16,103 bases of DNA. It comes from Gemmatimonadaceae bacterium. Lineage in GTDB: Bacteria; Gemmatimonadota; Gemmatimonadetes; Gemmatimonadales; Gemmatimonadaceae. The stretch's first letter is position 1. Each line of letters starts with the position of its first letter. The stretch is from positions 1-16,103 of the forward strand of contig JANWKK010000063.1 of assembly GCA_025451425.1 (NCBI GenBank), read 5' to 3'. Positions 1-7,619 of this stretch are shown piece after piece. Both the position numbers and the translations under genes were made by a program. The notes under the pieces were generated by a model, which was given only the letters and a program-made list of their open reading frames with translations, did not search any database and was not told the origin of the DNA.

Positions 1-1187
1 GCCCCACTCGGCCCAACGAGAGCCAAGACCTCGCCCTTGCGCGCCGTGAAATCGACGTCAATGAGCACCGGCTCCGACTCGTACGCGAACGAGACGTTCT
101 CGAACACCACCGCATCATGGAAACCGTCCACCGTGCGCGTGCCCTTGTCTGTCATCAACTCGGTCTTCGCATCGAGAATCTCAAAGAGGCGGTCGCTCGC
201 TGCGAGCGCTTGCTGCGCGGTCGTCGGCACCTGCGAAAGCTGCTTCAACGGCTGCAGCAAACGCATAACGATGACAAGGAAGGTGATGAGCTGCGCCGAC
301 TGAAGCGTATGGCCGACGAGCACCATCCTCGCCCCGATCCACAGAATCGCCACGGCCACCAGGGTTCCAAGAAATTCGGTGATCGGCTGTGACAAGAAAG
401 CGACCCGCGTGATGCGCATCAGCCCGTCGGAATAGCGATTGCTCGCCTCGAGGAACCGACCCTCCTCGTACGGCTCGGCACCGAAGGACTTCACGAGCCG
501 GACGCCGGTAACAGCTTCCTGCAGCACGCTGGTCATCTCGCCGTAGTCGTCGCCGAGCCGGCGGTACCCGCGCCGCAACCGCTTGAGCAAAGGCTGCAGC
601 GCTCCGACGACGAGCGGAGCCACAATGAGCGCAATGAGCGTCAGTCGCAGGGAGGTGGACAGAAGAACGGCGATATAGGCCAGGACGAGCGCCGCGCTTT
701 GAAATGATTGCGTCACCAGCGTCGTGATGACTGCTTTGACTTGCGTCGTGTCGGAGATGACACGGGAGATGATCTGACCGACTTTCGTGCGCGCGAAGAA
801 GACGAGTGGCAGACGCTGGAGGTGCGTGTAAACCGCGTCCCGGACGTCGCGTGTCACGTACTCCTGCAACTGCGCGCCGAGATTGCCGGCGAGCCAGACG
901 AAGAAGTTCTTGAGCGCGACCGACGCGACGATGATGAAAATCACAACCTGCAGCGATCCCATCTTGTCGTTGGGATCGAGCAGCATCCCGATCGTGCGAT
1001 CCAGGAACGCGCTGAGCCAACCGGAATTGCGTGGGAGCAGCTGCTGCATCCCGAACAGCGCATTCAGGAACGGAATGAGCAGCGAGAAGGAATACGCGTC
1101 GAAGATCGCGGCGAGCGCGCTCGCGCCCATCGCGCCGAGCATTCGGCCCGCGTGCGGGCGCAGAAATCGGAGGAGACGTCGATACAT
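1..1187 (-). CDS. ABC exporter, MsbA/lipid-flippase type (3' end beyond window)
   Basis: This is a half-size ABC exporter with a membrane domain fused to an ATPase domain, of the MsbA type. Such proteins flip lipids or export hydrophobic substrates across the inner membrane as homodimers. About 395 codons are visible. The protein starts MYRRLLRFLRPHAG, followed by long hydrophobic helices at about residues 16-42, 70-95, 150-195 and 262-325, which fits the six-helix membrane domain. The C-terminal ATPase domain begins with VVFENVSFAYES and the window ends inside Walker A (VGPSG, canonical GPSGxGKST), so the signature and Walker B motifs cannot be seen. The start ATG (1187-1185 on the minus strand) shares one base with the stop of the upstream PorX-like gene (TGATG), which implies translational coupling. 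The substrate cannot be told from sequence; a lipid A or glycolipid flippase is the usual guess. Confidence 0.9.
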   Translation of the reverse strand, partial: MYRRLLRFLRPHAGRMLGAMGASALAAIFDAYSFSLLIPFLNALFGMQQLLPRNSGWLSAFLDRTIGMLLDPNDKMGSLQVVIFIIVASVALKNFFVWLAGNLGAQLQEYVTRDVRDAVYTHLQRLPLVFFARTKVGQIISRVISDTTQVKAVITTLVTQSFQSAALVLAYIAVLLSTSLRLTLIALIVAPLVVGALQPLLKRLRRGYRRLGDDYGEMTSVLQEAVTGVRLVKSFGAEPYEEGRFLEASNRYSDGLMRITRVAFLSQPITEFLGTLVAVAILWIGARMVLVGHTLQSAQLITFLVIVMRLLQPLKQLSQVPTTAQQALAASDRLFEILDAKTELMTDKGTRTVDGFHDAVVFENVSFAYESEPVLIDVDFTARKGEVLALVGPSG

Positions 1188-2746
1188 CAGCGCGGAGTGA
1201 GCAGCGCGACGGGCAGAATGCACTCCTCCGGCGTGACGCCGCCGTGAAGGAATGACCCGCGATATCGGCTTTGGTACTCTCGCAACTTCGTCGGATAGAC
1301 GAAGAACGTGTCACCCGTTGCGAGAAGCGTATTGGCGCCGAGGCCACGGCGAGGAAGTTTTAGCGAATCCTCATTGGGGAAGAGAAGCGCGTAATCCGGA
1401 TTCTCTGCACGCAGGTCCTCGCCAAACTTGTAGCGCAGATTGGGCGTCGCGTCGCGCTTCGCGAACACCGTTGCCGGCGTTTTGCAATGAATCGAGCCGT
1501 GATCGCTGGTGACGAGCACTTTCACGCCTCGACGCGCCGCTTCGCTGAACAACGAGAACACTGCGGAGTGCAGGAACCACTGTTGGGTAAGCTCGCGCAA
1601 CGCTGTCTCATCGCGCGCCACCTCGTAGAGAATCGCCGACTCGGAGCGGCCGTGCGTGAGCAGATCGATGAAGTTGAACACGCACGCACCAATGCCGTCG
1701 CCAGCGAGGAAGCTGCCAAGGCGACGCTCGAGATCGTCGGCTTCACCGGCCGATGAGATCTTCTCGTAGCGAACGGGAATCCGCTTGCCGAGCTCCGCCA
1801 ATTGTGCCTCGAGCAGATCGCGCTCGTGCGCGTTGAGTGTCTCGTCTTCACGTTCGCCCCACCAGTCCGGAAATCGCGCCGCAATTTCGCAGGGAAACAG
1901 ACCGCTGAAGAGAGCATTGCGCGAATATGGCGTTGCCGTAGGAAGGATGGAGAAATAGTGCGTCGTCTCGATCTCGAACAGCGTCGTGAGGCGCGGCTCG
2001 ATGAAACGCCACTGATCGAGACGCAGGCAGTCGATGACGACGAAGAGCGCCTGACGATCGTGCTCGATGATGGGAAGCAGAAACTCGTGCGCGACGTCAA
2101 CCGATAATGGCGGCCGGTCCCCCGACAGGTCATTCACCCATTTCGGATAGGCGCGGCGCATGAAGGTCGCGAACTCCCGGCGCATGTCCGGATAGAGTCC
2201 ACGAAGTGTCTCTGTGAGTCCGGTCTCGCCGGCGGCCACGAGATCGAGGTCCCATTGCGTGAGCTCGGTGAAGCGATCGATCCAACCTCGCCAATCGAGA
2301 TCGCGAAAGGATTCGGCCTGCAGCTCGCGGAATCGGTGGACGAATCGTCGTGCAAGCGCCTGGTGATGAATGCGCGTCCCCTCGAGGAGGCGTGCAACGA
2401 CCGCGTATACCTGTCGCGGCGTGACTGGCTTCACCAGATAGGAGCTGACTTCGGCGCCCAGCGCTTCCATGAGCGTCGTATCTTCCTCGCTCTTGGTGAC
2501 CATCACGATGTCGAGGTTCGGTGCGATCTCGCGGAACTCGCGAAACGCGTCGAGGCCGCGCGTGCCCGGCATCTGTTCATCGAGCAGCACTAGGTCGAAA
2601 GCGCGGCGGCGCAGCAGCTCGGCACCGTCTTCCGCATTCGTTGCCGACTCGACGCTGAAGCCTTTGTCCCGCAAAAACATGCGATGTGGCTCGAGAAGCT
2701 CGGCTTCGTCGTCCACCCAGAGCACGGACTTCCCGTTCGCTGCCAT
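1187..2746 (-). CDS. porX: PorX-like response regulator with PglZ/alkaline-phosphatase-fold effector domain
   Basis: This two-domain protein of 519 aa joins a CheY-like receiver to an alkaline-phosphatase-superfamily (PglZ) domain. That is the architecture of PorX, which regulates type IX secretion in Bacteroidetes. Receiver residues visible are D12/D13, phospho-acceptor D56 (LVLLDEQMPG), T84 and K106 (LVKP). The effector domain shows the metal-site pattern of the superfamily: D239 (VVIDCLRLDQ), probable nucleophile T272 (TATPYSRNALFSG), D361/H365 (FIDLLTHG), D415/H416 (VTSDHGS) and H501 (FLHGGVTPEE). I chose the ATG at 2746 because it directly precedes the receiver (MAANGKSVLWVDDE) and gives the family length; an upstream in-frame ATG at 2842 would add 32 unconvincing residues. 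No clear ribosome-binding site precedes 2746. It is the first gene of a unit with the ABC exporter. No type IX secretion gene is visible nearby, so a role in T9SS is not supported by context. Confidence 0.9.
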   Translation of the reverse strand: MAANGKSVLWVDDEAELLEPHRMFLRDKGFSVESATNAEDGAELLRRRAFDLVLLDEQMPGTRGLDAFREFREIAPNLDIVMVTKSEEDTTLMEALGAEVSSYLVKPVTPRQVYAVVARLLEGTRIHHQALARRFVHRFRELQAESFRDLDWRGWIDRFTELTQWDLDLVAAGETGLTETLRGLYPDMRREFATFMRRAYPKWVNDLSGDRPPLSVDVAHEFLLPIIEHDRQALFVVIDCLRLDQWRFIEPRLTTLFEIETTHYFSILPTATPYSRNALFSGLFPCEIAARFPDWWGEREDETLNAHERDLLEAQLAELGKRIPVRYEKISSAGEADDLERRLGSFLAGDGIGACVFNFIDLLTHGRSESAILYEVARDETALRELTQQWFLHSAVFSLFSEAARRGVKVLVTSDHGSIHCKTPATVFAKRDATPNLRYKFGEDLRAENPDYALLFPNEDSLKLPRRGLGANTLLATGDTFFVYPTKLREYQSRYRGSFLHGGVTPEECILPVALLTPR

Positions 2747-2867
2747 GACGAGAGAATGTAGCCGAGCGTCGCCGAACGCGGGAAGCGCTTGCTCACTTAC
2801 GCTCGCGAGAAGCCTATTTGAAGTCGCGCGCGCGTCGCGCACGCTCCAGATGGTACTCGCAGAGGTT

Positions 2868-3305
2868 ATGGACTCTCGTCAGATTGGTCGCGTGACTGGT
2901 TCGCAAGGTTCTTTCGCGCCAACGGCGCCGCCGTACGGATTGACGTCGCCCGCATTCCGATTTCGCGCGCTCGCGACGCTCGCGGGACGAGCGCCGCTTG
3001 GTGGTCCACGCGAGGTAACGCTCGCCACGTATCTCGTCGCGCGTCTCGTCGACGATTGTCTCCCTCAGAGAGAGTTCGCCACCGCGTCGCGCGTCGAGCG
3101 ATCCGCGGCCGCGCGCGGGTGGCTTGGAAGCGTCGCACTCCCTGCCGGCGTGCGTGCACCGCTCACCAAGCTCACGGACGCGACTGCAGGCGATCTGGCG
3201 GACGTTACGCCGGCGTTGGCCAACCTGCTCACAGCCGTGGATGCGTATCTCGACGCTGCGGCGCGACTGGAGCTCGATCGATTAGCGCGTGCATTTGCAA
3301 AGTGA
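2868..3305 (+). CDS. small hypothetical protein, about 145 aa
   Basis: I do not recognise this protein. The open frame starts MDSRQIGRVTGSQGS and ends LELDRLARAFAK. It is rich in Ala, Leu, Arg and Thr and looks mostly helical after residue 30, with no signal peptide or membrane segment. Its third-base GC bias and codon choices resemble its neighbours, and it lies divergently from the PorX-like gene, just before the DnaB-C-like ATPase gene on the same strand. The start is uncertain: ATG at 2868 has AGAGG only two bases ahead, and ATG at 2850 (six residues more) has no ribosome-binding site. The frame stays open far upstream but that part lies antisense to the PorX-like gene and is not counted. 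It could be a lineage-specific gene; a chance frame is less likely but possible. Confidence 0.55.
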   Translation: MDSRQIGRVTGSQGSFAPTAPPYGLTSPAFRFRALATLAGRAPLGGPREVTLATYLVARLVDDCLPQREFATASRVERSAAARGWLGSVALPAGVRAPLTKLTDATAGDLADVTPALANLLTAVDAYLDAAARLELDRLARAFAK

Positions 3306-3360
3306 TGCATAGGATGACAAGTGAGCTTGCTGCTCTCGCGGACCGTGGGCATTTTCGGCC

Positions 3361-4233
3361 ATGAGCTCAAAGGGCGAATCACCGCCGCCGGGCGAGACCA
3401 CAGCGTCCTCTCTACCCGAGCTGCTGGGGCAGATCGATGCCATCGCCGAAGGCGCGCCTGATACCGATACGATCACAACCGGCTTTGCGAGCCTCGATCG
3501 AAGCCTTGGCGGCGGATTCCGGCGTGGCGATCTCGCCATTCTTGGTGGCGACGTGGGCAGCGGGAAGTCCGCGTTCGCGCTCGCAATCGCGCTGCGATCA
3601 GCGGAGCATCACTCGGTCGGCTATTTCTCGGCAGAGATGACGCAACAGCGCTTGATGGAGCGCGTGCTCGCAATGGAGGGCCGCGTTCGCGTCGACGAGC
3701 TGCGTCAAGGAACACTCGATGAATTATCGCGCGCTCGTGTCGGTGCGGCCGCGGTCCGACTTCGCGAGCGCCTCCCACGATTCGGGCGAGTCGCGAGCGA
3801 CTCCCCGGACGGATTGCCCGAGGGGTGGGATGAAGCCGGTGTCCCGGATCTCGTCATCATCGATGTCGTTCAGGGCGTCGGTGCAGGACGACGTGATGCC
3901 GCTGAGGAGCAGGCGTCGGCGATACGCGCATTAAAATCGTTGGCGCTGGACGCGGGCATCGCCATATTGGCCACGGCGCAGCTTCCATTGCTTGGTGCGC
4001 GGCCGGATCGGCGACCGCAACTCGACGATTTCGGGGCGCTCGGCGCAGTGAAGCATCACGCGGACGTCGTGCTGGCGCTGTATCGCGAAGGTATGTACGA
4101 CAGCGCGCGCGACATCGAAGGCGCGACGGAGCTCTTGGTGCGAAAGAACCGTCACGGCAACGTAGGCTACGTCGATCTCTATTTCTATGCGCAGTGGATG
4201 CGATTCGAGGACATGCTGGATCCCGATCGGTAG
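3361..4233 (+). CDS. DnaB C-terminal-domain-like RecA-fold ATPase (no DnaB N-domain)
   Basis: This 290-aa protein resembles the RecA-fold ATPase domain of the replicative helicase DnaB. An entry motif GFASLDRSLGGGFRRGDL (residues 41-58) is followed by Walker A GGDVGSGKS (62-70), the catalytic-Glu motif FSAEM (E92), Walker B DLVIIDVVQG (D168), the sensor-like strand ILATAQL (202-208) and the KNRHG motif (262-266), which corresponds to the DnaB arginine-finger region KQRNG. DnaB is about 450 aa or more and starts with a helical primase-interaction domain; that is replaced here by about 35 polar, Pro-rich residues. It is therefore probably a dedicated ATPase related to DnaB/KaiC rather than the main helicase. 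The ATG at 3361 is the first in-frame start after a TAG at 3310; no ribosome-binding site is evident. Its stop TAG lies inside the ribosome-binding site of the next gene. Substrate and partner are unknown. Confidence 0.82.
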   Translation: MSSKGESPPPGETTASSLPELLGQIDAIAEGAPDTDTITTGFASLDRSLGGGFRRGDLAILGGDVGSGKSAFALAIALRSAEHHSVGYFSAEMTQQRLMERVLAMEGRVRVDELRQGTLDELSRARVGAAAVRLRERLPRFGRVASDSPDGLPEGWDEAGVPDLVIIDVVQGVGAGRRDAAEEQASAIRALKSLALDAGIAILATAQLPLLGARPDRRPQLDDFGALGAVKHHADVVLALYREGMYDSARDIEGATELLVRKNRHGNVGYVDLYFYAQWMRFEDMLDPDR

Positions 4234-4236
4234 GAG
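4231..4236 (+). promoter_or_regulatory. ribosome-binding site of the CsgG-like lipoprotein gene
   Basis: TAGGAG overlaps the stop codon of the DnaB-C-like gene. It lies 4 bases before ATG 4241, 7 before ATG 4244 and 13 before ATG 4250, so spacing favours 4244. The overlap suggests coupled translation. Confidence 0.6.
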
Positions 4237-4243
4237 TTCGATG

Positions 4244-5596
4244 ATGAGGATGATTCGATCAGTTGGCCTGTGTGCTCTCGCGTTAGGCGCCGCCGCCTGC
4301 GCGACAATGGGTGGAGGCGGAGTCGCGGGCGGCCCACAAGCTATTGCCCGGCTCGAGCGGGAGCGCGCGAACAATCCACAATCGGAGCCAGTGCTCCGTT
4401 CGCTCGGGATCGCTTATTACAAGTCTGGAAAGCTGCCGGAAGCGCGGACCGCGCTGGAGCAAGCAACCAAGCTCAACCCGCGCGATGGAACGGCAGCGCT
4501 CTACCTAGGTCTGACGGCGGAGGGCCAGAATGACTTCGCGACTGCTCGCACGGCGTACGCGTCTTATATCGAATACGGCCGCACGAGCCGAGTGCGTTAC
4601 GCACTCGAGGCACGGCTTTCTGCGCTGCAACGCAAGCAGCTCGAGGAAACGGCGCGCGCCGAAGTTCGCGACGAGCAGAAGCTCACACAGGTTCCGGGAA
4701 CGCCTAACGTGGTGGCGGTCCTGCCGCTCGCGTTCAGCGGCGCCGACACATCGCTGAAACCGCTCGAGCGCGGCTTGGCGGAACTATTGACGACGGACCT
4801 CGCGCGCTCGTCCCGATTGACCGTGGTCGAGCGCCTGCGGCTGCAGGCGGTGCTGGACGAGATCAAGCTGCAGGCGTCAGGTGCGACGGATTCGTCGAGC
4901 AACGTGCGCGCGGGAAAGATTCTTCAGGCGGGACGTCTCGTTCAGGGCTCGATCCTGCAACAGGGGCCAGATCTTCGCGTCGACGCGGCGGTAATCGATG
5001 TACCGACGACGCGTATCGCCGGCGCAACGAACGACAATCGCGCGCTCGACCAACTCCTGACCCTCGAAAAGAACATCGCGCTCGGCCTGTTTCAGCAAAT
5101 GGGGATTACGTTGACGACGGCGGAGCGAAACTCAATCGAGGAGCGGCCAACACGCTCGCTCGCGGCTTTCGTCGCATACAGCCACGGACTGTTGCTCGAA
5201 GACGAAGGAGAGTTCGACAAGGCGGAGACCTTCTATCAAGACGCGGCGCGTCTCGATCCGGGCTTCGCAGCGGCGCAAGCGAAAAGTCGGGAAACGCGGC
5301 TCATCATCGCGGGCAACCAGCTCAACTCGCGGTCGATCGAGAGCAACCTTGCGGGAAGTGCCGAGGGGCGCATCGCCGATCAGGCGGCGTTAGGCACGGT
5401 TGCGACCGGAAGTGACGGTGGTACCGCGCTCGGTGTTGCCGACGGCCTCAACCCGTCTGCCTCGGGCGCAGCGGCAGCGAATGCGTCGGGCGCGCTCACC
5501 GGTCCACCGCTCCGCGATCCAGTTGGCGAGGGCACGGGAGTCGACAATCCTGGTCAGAAGACAGCGCGGATCGAAATCGTCGTGAAGCGTCCGTGA
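4244..5596 (+). CDS. TPR and CsgG-like domain lipoprotein
   Basis: This is a probable outer-membrane-facing lipoprotein of about 450 aa. The N-terminus is a short basic, hydrophobic signal ending GAAAC, with Cys19 as candidate lipidation site; position -3 is Ala, so the lipobox is imperfect. Two TPR-like helical repeats follow (about 48-80 and 82-115). Next is a CsgG/LpoB-like alpha-beta domain (about 154-290) with NVVAVLPLAF, a GLAELLTTDLARSSRLTVVER segment and RAGKILQAGRLVQGSI, typical of the CsgG fold. A third TPR-like repeat lies at about 307-340. The tail is low-complexity (Ala, Gly, Ser), ending RIEIVVKRP. Known CsgG proteins form secretion pores in the outer membrane, while LpoB-type relatives activate cell-wall synthases; which applies here cannot be decided. 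ATG 4241 is an equally possible start. The following beta-barrel gene begins 10 bases after the stop, so the two may work together. Confidence 0.78.
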   Translation: MRMIRSVGLCALALGAAACATMGGGGVAGGPQAIARLERERANNPQSEPVLRSLGIAYYKSGKLPEARTALEQATKLNPRDGTAALYLGLTAEGQNDFATARTAYASYIEYGRTSRVRYALEARLSALQRKQLEETARAEVRDEQKLTQVPGTPNVVAVLPLAFSGADTSLKPLERGLAELLTTDLARSSRLTVVERLRLQAVLDEIKLQASGATDSSSNVRAGKILQAGRLVQGSILQQGPDLRVDAAVIDVPTTRIAGATNDNRALDQLLTLEKNIALGLFQQMGITLTTAERNSIEERPTRSLAAFVAYSHGLLLEDEGEFDKAETFYQDAARLDPGFAAAQAKSRETRLIIAGNQLNSRSIESNLAGSAEGRIADQAALGTVATGSDGGTALGVADGLNPSASGAAAANASGALTGPPLRDPVGEGTGVDNPGQKTARIEIVVKRP

Positions 5597-5602
5597 GGTG
5601 AT
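5595..5602 (+). promoter_or_regulatory. strong ribosome-binding site deciding the beta-barrel gene start
   Basis: GAGGTGAT is an eight-base match to the classic anti-Shine-Dalgarno complement and overlaps the preceding stop TGA (5594-5596). Its distance to ATG 5607 fits initiation there better than at GTG 5598 or ATG 5601, which lie inside or touch it. Confidence 0.65.
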
Positions 5603-5606
5603 GACC

Positions 5607-6698
5607 ATGCACACACGCATCGCCGCCGCCACGCTCTGCATGACGTTCGCCGCACCCGTCTCGGCGCAGACGATCTTCGACTCGAATCTGCGTGCGGCAC
5701 CACAGTTCGTTCAGTATCAAATCAAGTCGCCGGTGAACGAGACGATCTCCGAGTTCACGCTGCCGATCTACGTCGTGATCCCGGTTTCGTCATCGTTCAA
5801 CTTCGATGTCGGCACCGCGTACGCGTCGGCACGAGTGCAGCCGAACGGCACCGGCACCGAGCAGGCGAGCAACGTGAGCGGACTGACGGACACGCAGATC
5901 CGAGCGAATCTCAGCCTCGGAACCGACTTCGTCGTTCTCACCGCGGGGCTGAACATTCCTACCGGAAAGGAAACGGCGACGCAAGCCGAGGAGCTTGCTG
6001 CATTCCGCATCGGCAACGATTTCCTCGCTTTTCCCATCTCGAACATGGGGACGGGATTTGGCGCCACGGCCGGCATTGCCGTCGCCCGTCCGCTTGGCGA
6101 ATGGAACCTCGGCTTCGGCGGCAGCCTGCGACAGAGCGCTGCGTATCAACCCTTCGTGGATAACACGGGTGCGCAGGCGCACTTTCAGCCAGGAAACGAG
6201 TATCGCGGACGCATTGGACTGGACCATCCGTTCGGCACGGGACGGTTCGCGATTGGCTTCACATACTCGAAATTTGGAAATGACAATATCGATAACTCGA
6301 TCTACAACACCGGCGATCGGTACATCACGCAGGCAGGATTCAACAACACGTTCGGCACCGCGAACTTGCTCGTGAACGCATGGGATCTCTACCGGCGATC
6401 GGGCACGATCTTTACCGGCGAGCGAACGGGTCCTGAGAACGTCGCGAATGTCTTGGTCGGCCTTGGATTCCACGCCGTAAGTGGCGTAATCGAGCCGTCG
6501 GTGGAGTTGCGCAACTGGACGCAGGAGAATCTGAGCACGAGCATGCTCGGAACAATCGGTCTGCGTTACAGCGTTGACGCGGGTGGCTTCGCGATCACGC
6601 CGAGCGCTGGGTACACGTTCGGCCGTTTCGCGTCAGTCGATGGCACGGCAGATCTCGGCGGATTCAGAGCGGCGCTGGCCATTCGTGTTGGGCCTTAG
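5607..6698 (+). CDS. putative outer-membrane beta-barrel protein
   Basis: The 363-aa product starts with a Sec signal peptide (MHTRIAAATLCMTFAAPVSA, probable cleavage before Gln21). The mature part is made of alternating polar/hydrophobic stretches rich in Gly, Asn, Thr and aromatic residues, such as FNFDVGTAYASARV, FVVLTAGLNIPTG, RFAIGFTYSKFG and FAITPSAGYTFGRF. This pattern is that of a transmembrane beta-barrel of roughly 12-14 strands. The C-terminus, AALAIRVGP, lacks the terminal aromatic residue usual for BamA substrates. There are no Cys residues in the mature protein. I cannot name a family; it resembles generic porin or transporter-like outer-membrane proteins. It sits 10 bases after the CsgG-like lipoprotein gene with a stop-overlapping ribosome-binding site, so the two are almost certainly co-transcribed and may form an outer-membrane pair. 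A REP-like hairpin follows the stop. Confidence 0.75.
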   Translation: MHTRIAAATLCMTFAAPVSAQTIFDSNLRAAPQFVQYQIKSPVNETISEFTLPIYVVIPVSSSFNFDVGTAYASARVQPNGTGTEQASNVSGLTDTQIRANLSLGTDFVVLTAGLNIPTGKETATQAEELAAFRIGNDFLAFPISNMGTGFGATAGIAVARPLGEWNLGFGGSLRQSAAYQPFVDNTGAQAHFQPGNEYRGRIGLDHPFGTGRFAIGFTYSKFGNDNIDNSIYNTGDRYITQAGFNNTFGTANLLVNAWDLYRRSGTIFTGERTGPENVANVLVGLGFHAVSGVIEPSVELRNWTQENLSTSMLGTIGLRYSVDAGGFAITPSAGYTFGRFASVDGTADLGGFRAALAIRVGP

Positions 6699-6723
6699 CC
6701 CGCCTGACTAACACGGACCCCAC

Positions 6724-6800
6724 TGTCATCCCGAGCGAAGCGAAGGATCTACGCGCTTCGCGCGCAGATCCTTCGTCGCTTTCTCTCCTCAGGGTGGCGA
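6724..6800. repeat. REP-like intergenic palindrome
   Basis: A compact inverted repeat follows the beta-barrel gene. The inner stem is CGAAGGATCT-A-CGCGC (6741-6756), a 3-base loop TTC, then GCGCG-C-AGATCCTTCG (6760-6775): 15 of 16 positions pair. Outside it, ATCCCGAGCG on the left and CCTCAGGGTGGCG on the right form a weaker second pairing. The word CCGAGCGAAGCGAAGGATCT is of a type that recurs between genes in many bacterial genomes. No U-run follows, so it is not a textbook terminator, although the hairpin could stop or protect the upstream transcript. Confidence 0.75.
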
Positions 6801-6827
6801 AGAGTGTTTGAGCCGGTCGGTGAGAGC

Positions 6828-6833
6828 TATATT
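6828..6833 (+). promoter_or_regulatory. possible -10 element before yebC
   Basis: TATATT lies 41 bases ahead of the yebC start and is one of the few AT-rich words in this gap. No good -35 hexamer sits 16-18 bases upstream (the nearest, TTGAGC at 6808-6813, is only 14 bases away), so this is a weak call. Confidence 0.25.
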
Positions 6834-6874
6834 GCTCCCGAGAAACGTCGACTCGTCCTCGAACCGAGCTCGGT

Positions 6875-7618
6875 ATGGCTGGTCATAGTAAATGGAAGCA
6901 GATCAAGCACTACAAAGCGGCGACCGACGCGAAGCGAGGAGCGCTGTTCACGAAGCTGATCCGCGAGATCACGCTCGCGGCCAAACAGGGTGGTGGTGAT
7001 CCGGACGGGAACGCGCGTCTCCGAACGGCCGTCGACAATGCGCGCGCGAGCTCGATGCCGAAGGAGAACATCGAGCGCGCAATCAAGAAAGGCACCGGCG
7101 AGCTCGAGGGCGTGGATTATCAGGAAGTGACGTACGAGGGCTACGGCCCCGGCGGCGTCGCTATGATGATCGACGCCGTCACCGACAACGCGACGCGTAC
7201 CGTTGCTGATGTGAGGCATAAAATGTCGCGCGGCGGTGGGAACATCGGCACACCGAACTCCGTCGCGTGGATGTTCGAGAAGAAGGGTCAGATCCTCATC
7301 GACGGTGCAGGACGAGACGAGGACTCGCTCATGGAGGCGGTCCTCGACGCCGGCGGCGAAGATCTCCGTCGCGAGGACGACCAGTACGTCGTCACCACAG
7401 CGCCGGGCGATTTTCACTCGGTGCGAGGCGCTCTGCAGAGCAAGGGCCTTCCGATCGTCGAGGCCGAGCTGGCGATGGTTCCGAAGTCAACGGTGAAGGT
7501 CGAAGGTCGTGACGCCGAGTCGTTGCTCAAGCTCATCGAATCACTCGAAGAGCTGGACGACGTGCAGAAGGTGTGGGCGAACTTCGACATCGACGTCGAG
7601 CAGATGGTGCGCGCATAA
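6875..7618 (+). CDS. yebC: YebC/PmpR-family translation/regulatory factor
   Basis: This is a full-length (247 aa) YebC/TACO1-family protein. The diagnostic N-terminus MAGHSKWKQIKHYKAATDAKRG is present, followed by FTKLIREITLAAKQGG, the ARLRTAVDNARASSMPKENIERAIKKGTG segment and the conserved EGYGPGGVAMMI and NKxxTVADVRHKMSRGGGN-type core (here DNATRTVADVRHKMSRGGGNIG). The family was long annotated as transcriptional regulators; more recent work links it to ribosomes and to translation through difficult (for example proline-rich) stretches. The next gene is ruvC, a very common arrangement across bacteria. There is no recognisable ribosome-binding site before the ATG. A heptamer-repeat hairpin begins two bases after the stop. 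Confidence 0.97.
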   Translation: MAGHSKWKQIKHYKAATDAKRGALFTKLIREITLAAKQGGGDPDGNARLRTAVDNARASSMPKENIERAIKKGTGELEGVDYQEVTYEGYGPGGVAMMIDAVTDNATRTVADVRHKMSRGGGNIGTPNSVAWMFEKKGQILIDGAGRDEDSLMEAVLDAGGEDLRREDDQYVVTTAPGDFHSVRGALQSKGLPIVEAELAMVPKSTVKVEGRDAESLLKLIESLEELDDVQKVWANFDIDVEQMVRA

Positions 7619-7619
7619 A

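Noticed and set aside
181..1347. 388-codon open frame on the minus strand
   Set aside because: It is a different frame of the ABC exporter and the end of the PorX-like gene. Its product is Arg/Ala/Ser-rich without motifs, while the exporter frame shows clear membrane helices and Walker A.
1522..2133. 203-codon minus-strand frame inside the PorX-like gene
   Set aside because: It is an Arg/Ser-rich alternative frame of a gene with intact catalytic residues, a typical high-GC shadow.
2802..2809. perfect 8-base palindrome CTCGCGAG in the divergent gap before the PorX-like gene
   Set aside because: Short GC palindromes are common at this base composition, and no second copy or promoter is positioned around it.
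3314..3364. 16-codon leader-like ORF with TAGG before ATG, overlapping the start of the DnaB-C-like gene (ATGA)
   Set aside because: It is too short to judge and has no run of regulatory codons or attenuator hairpin. Overlap by chance is likely.
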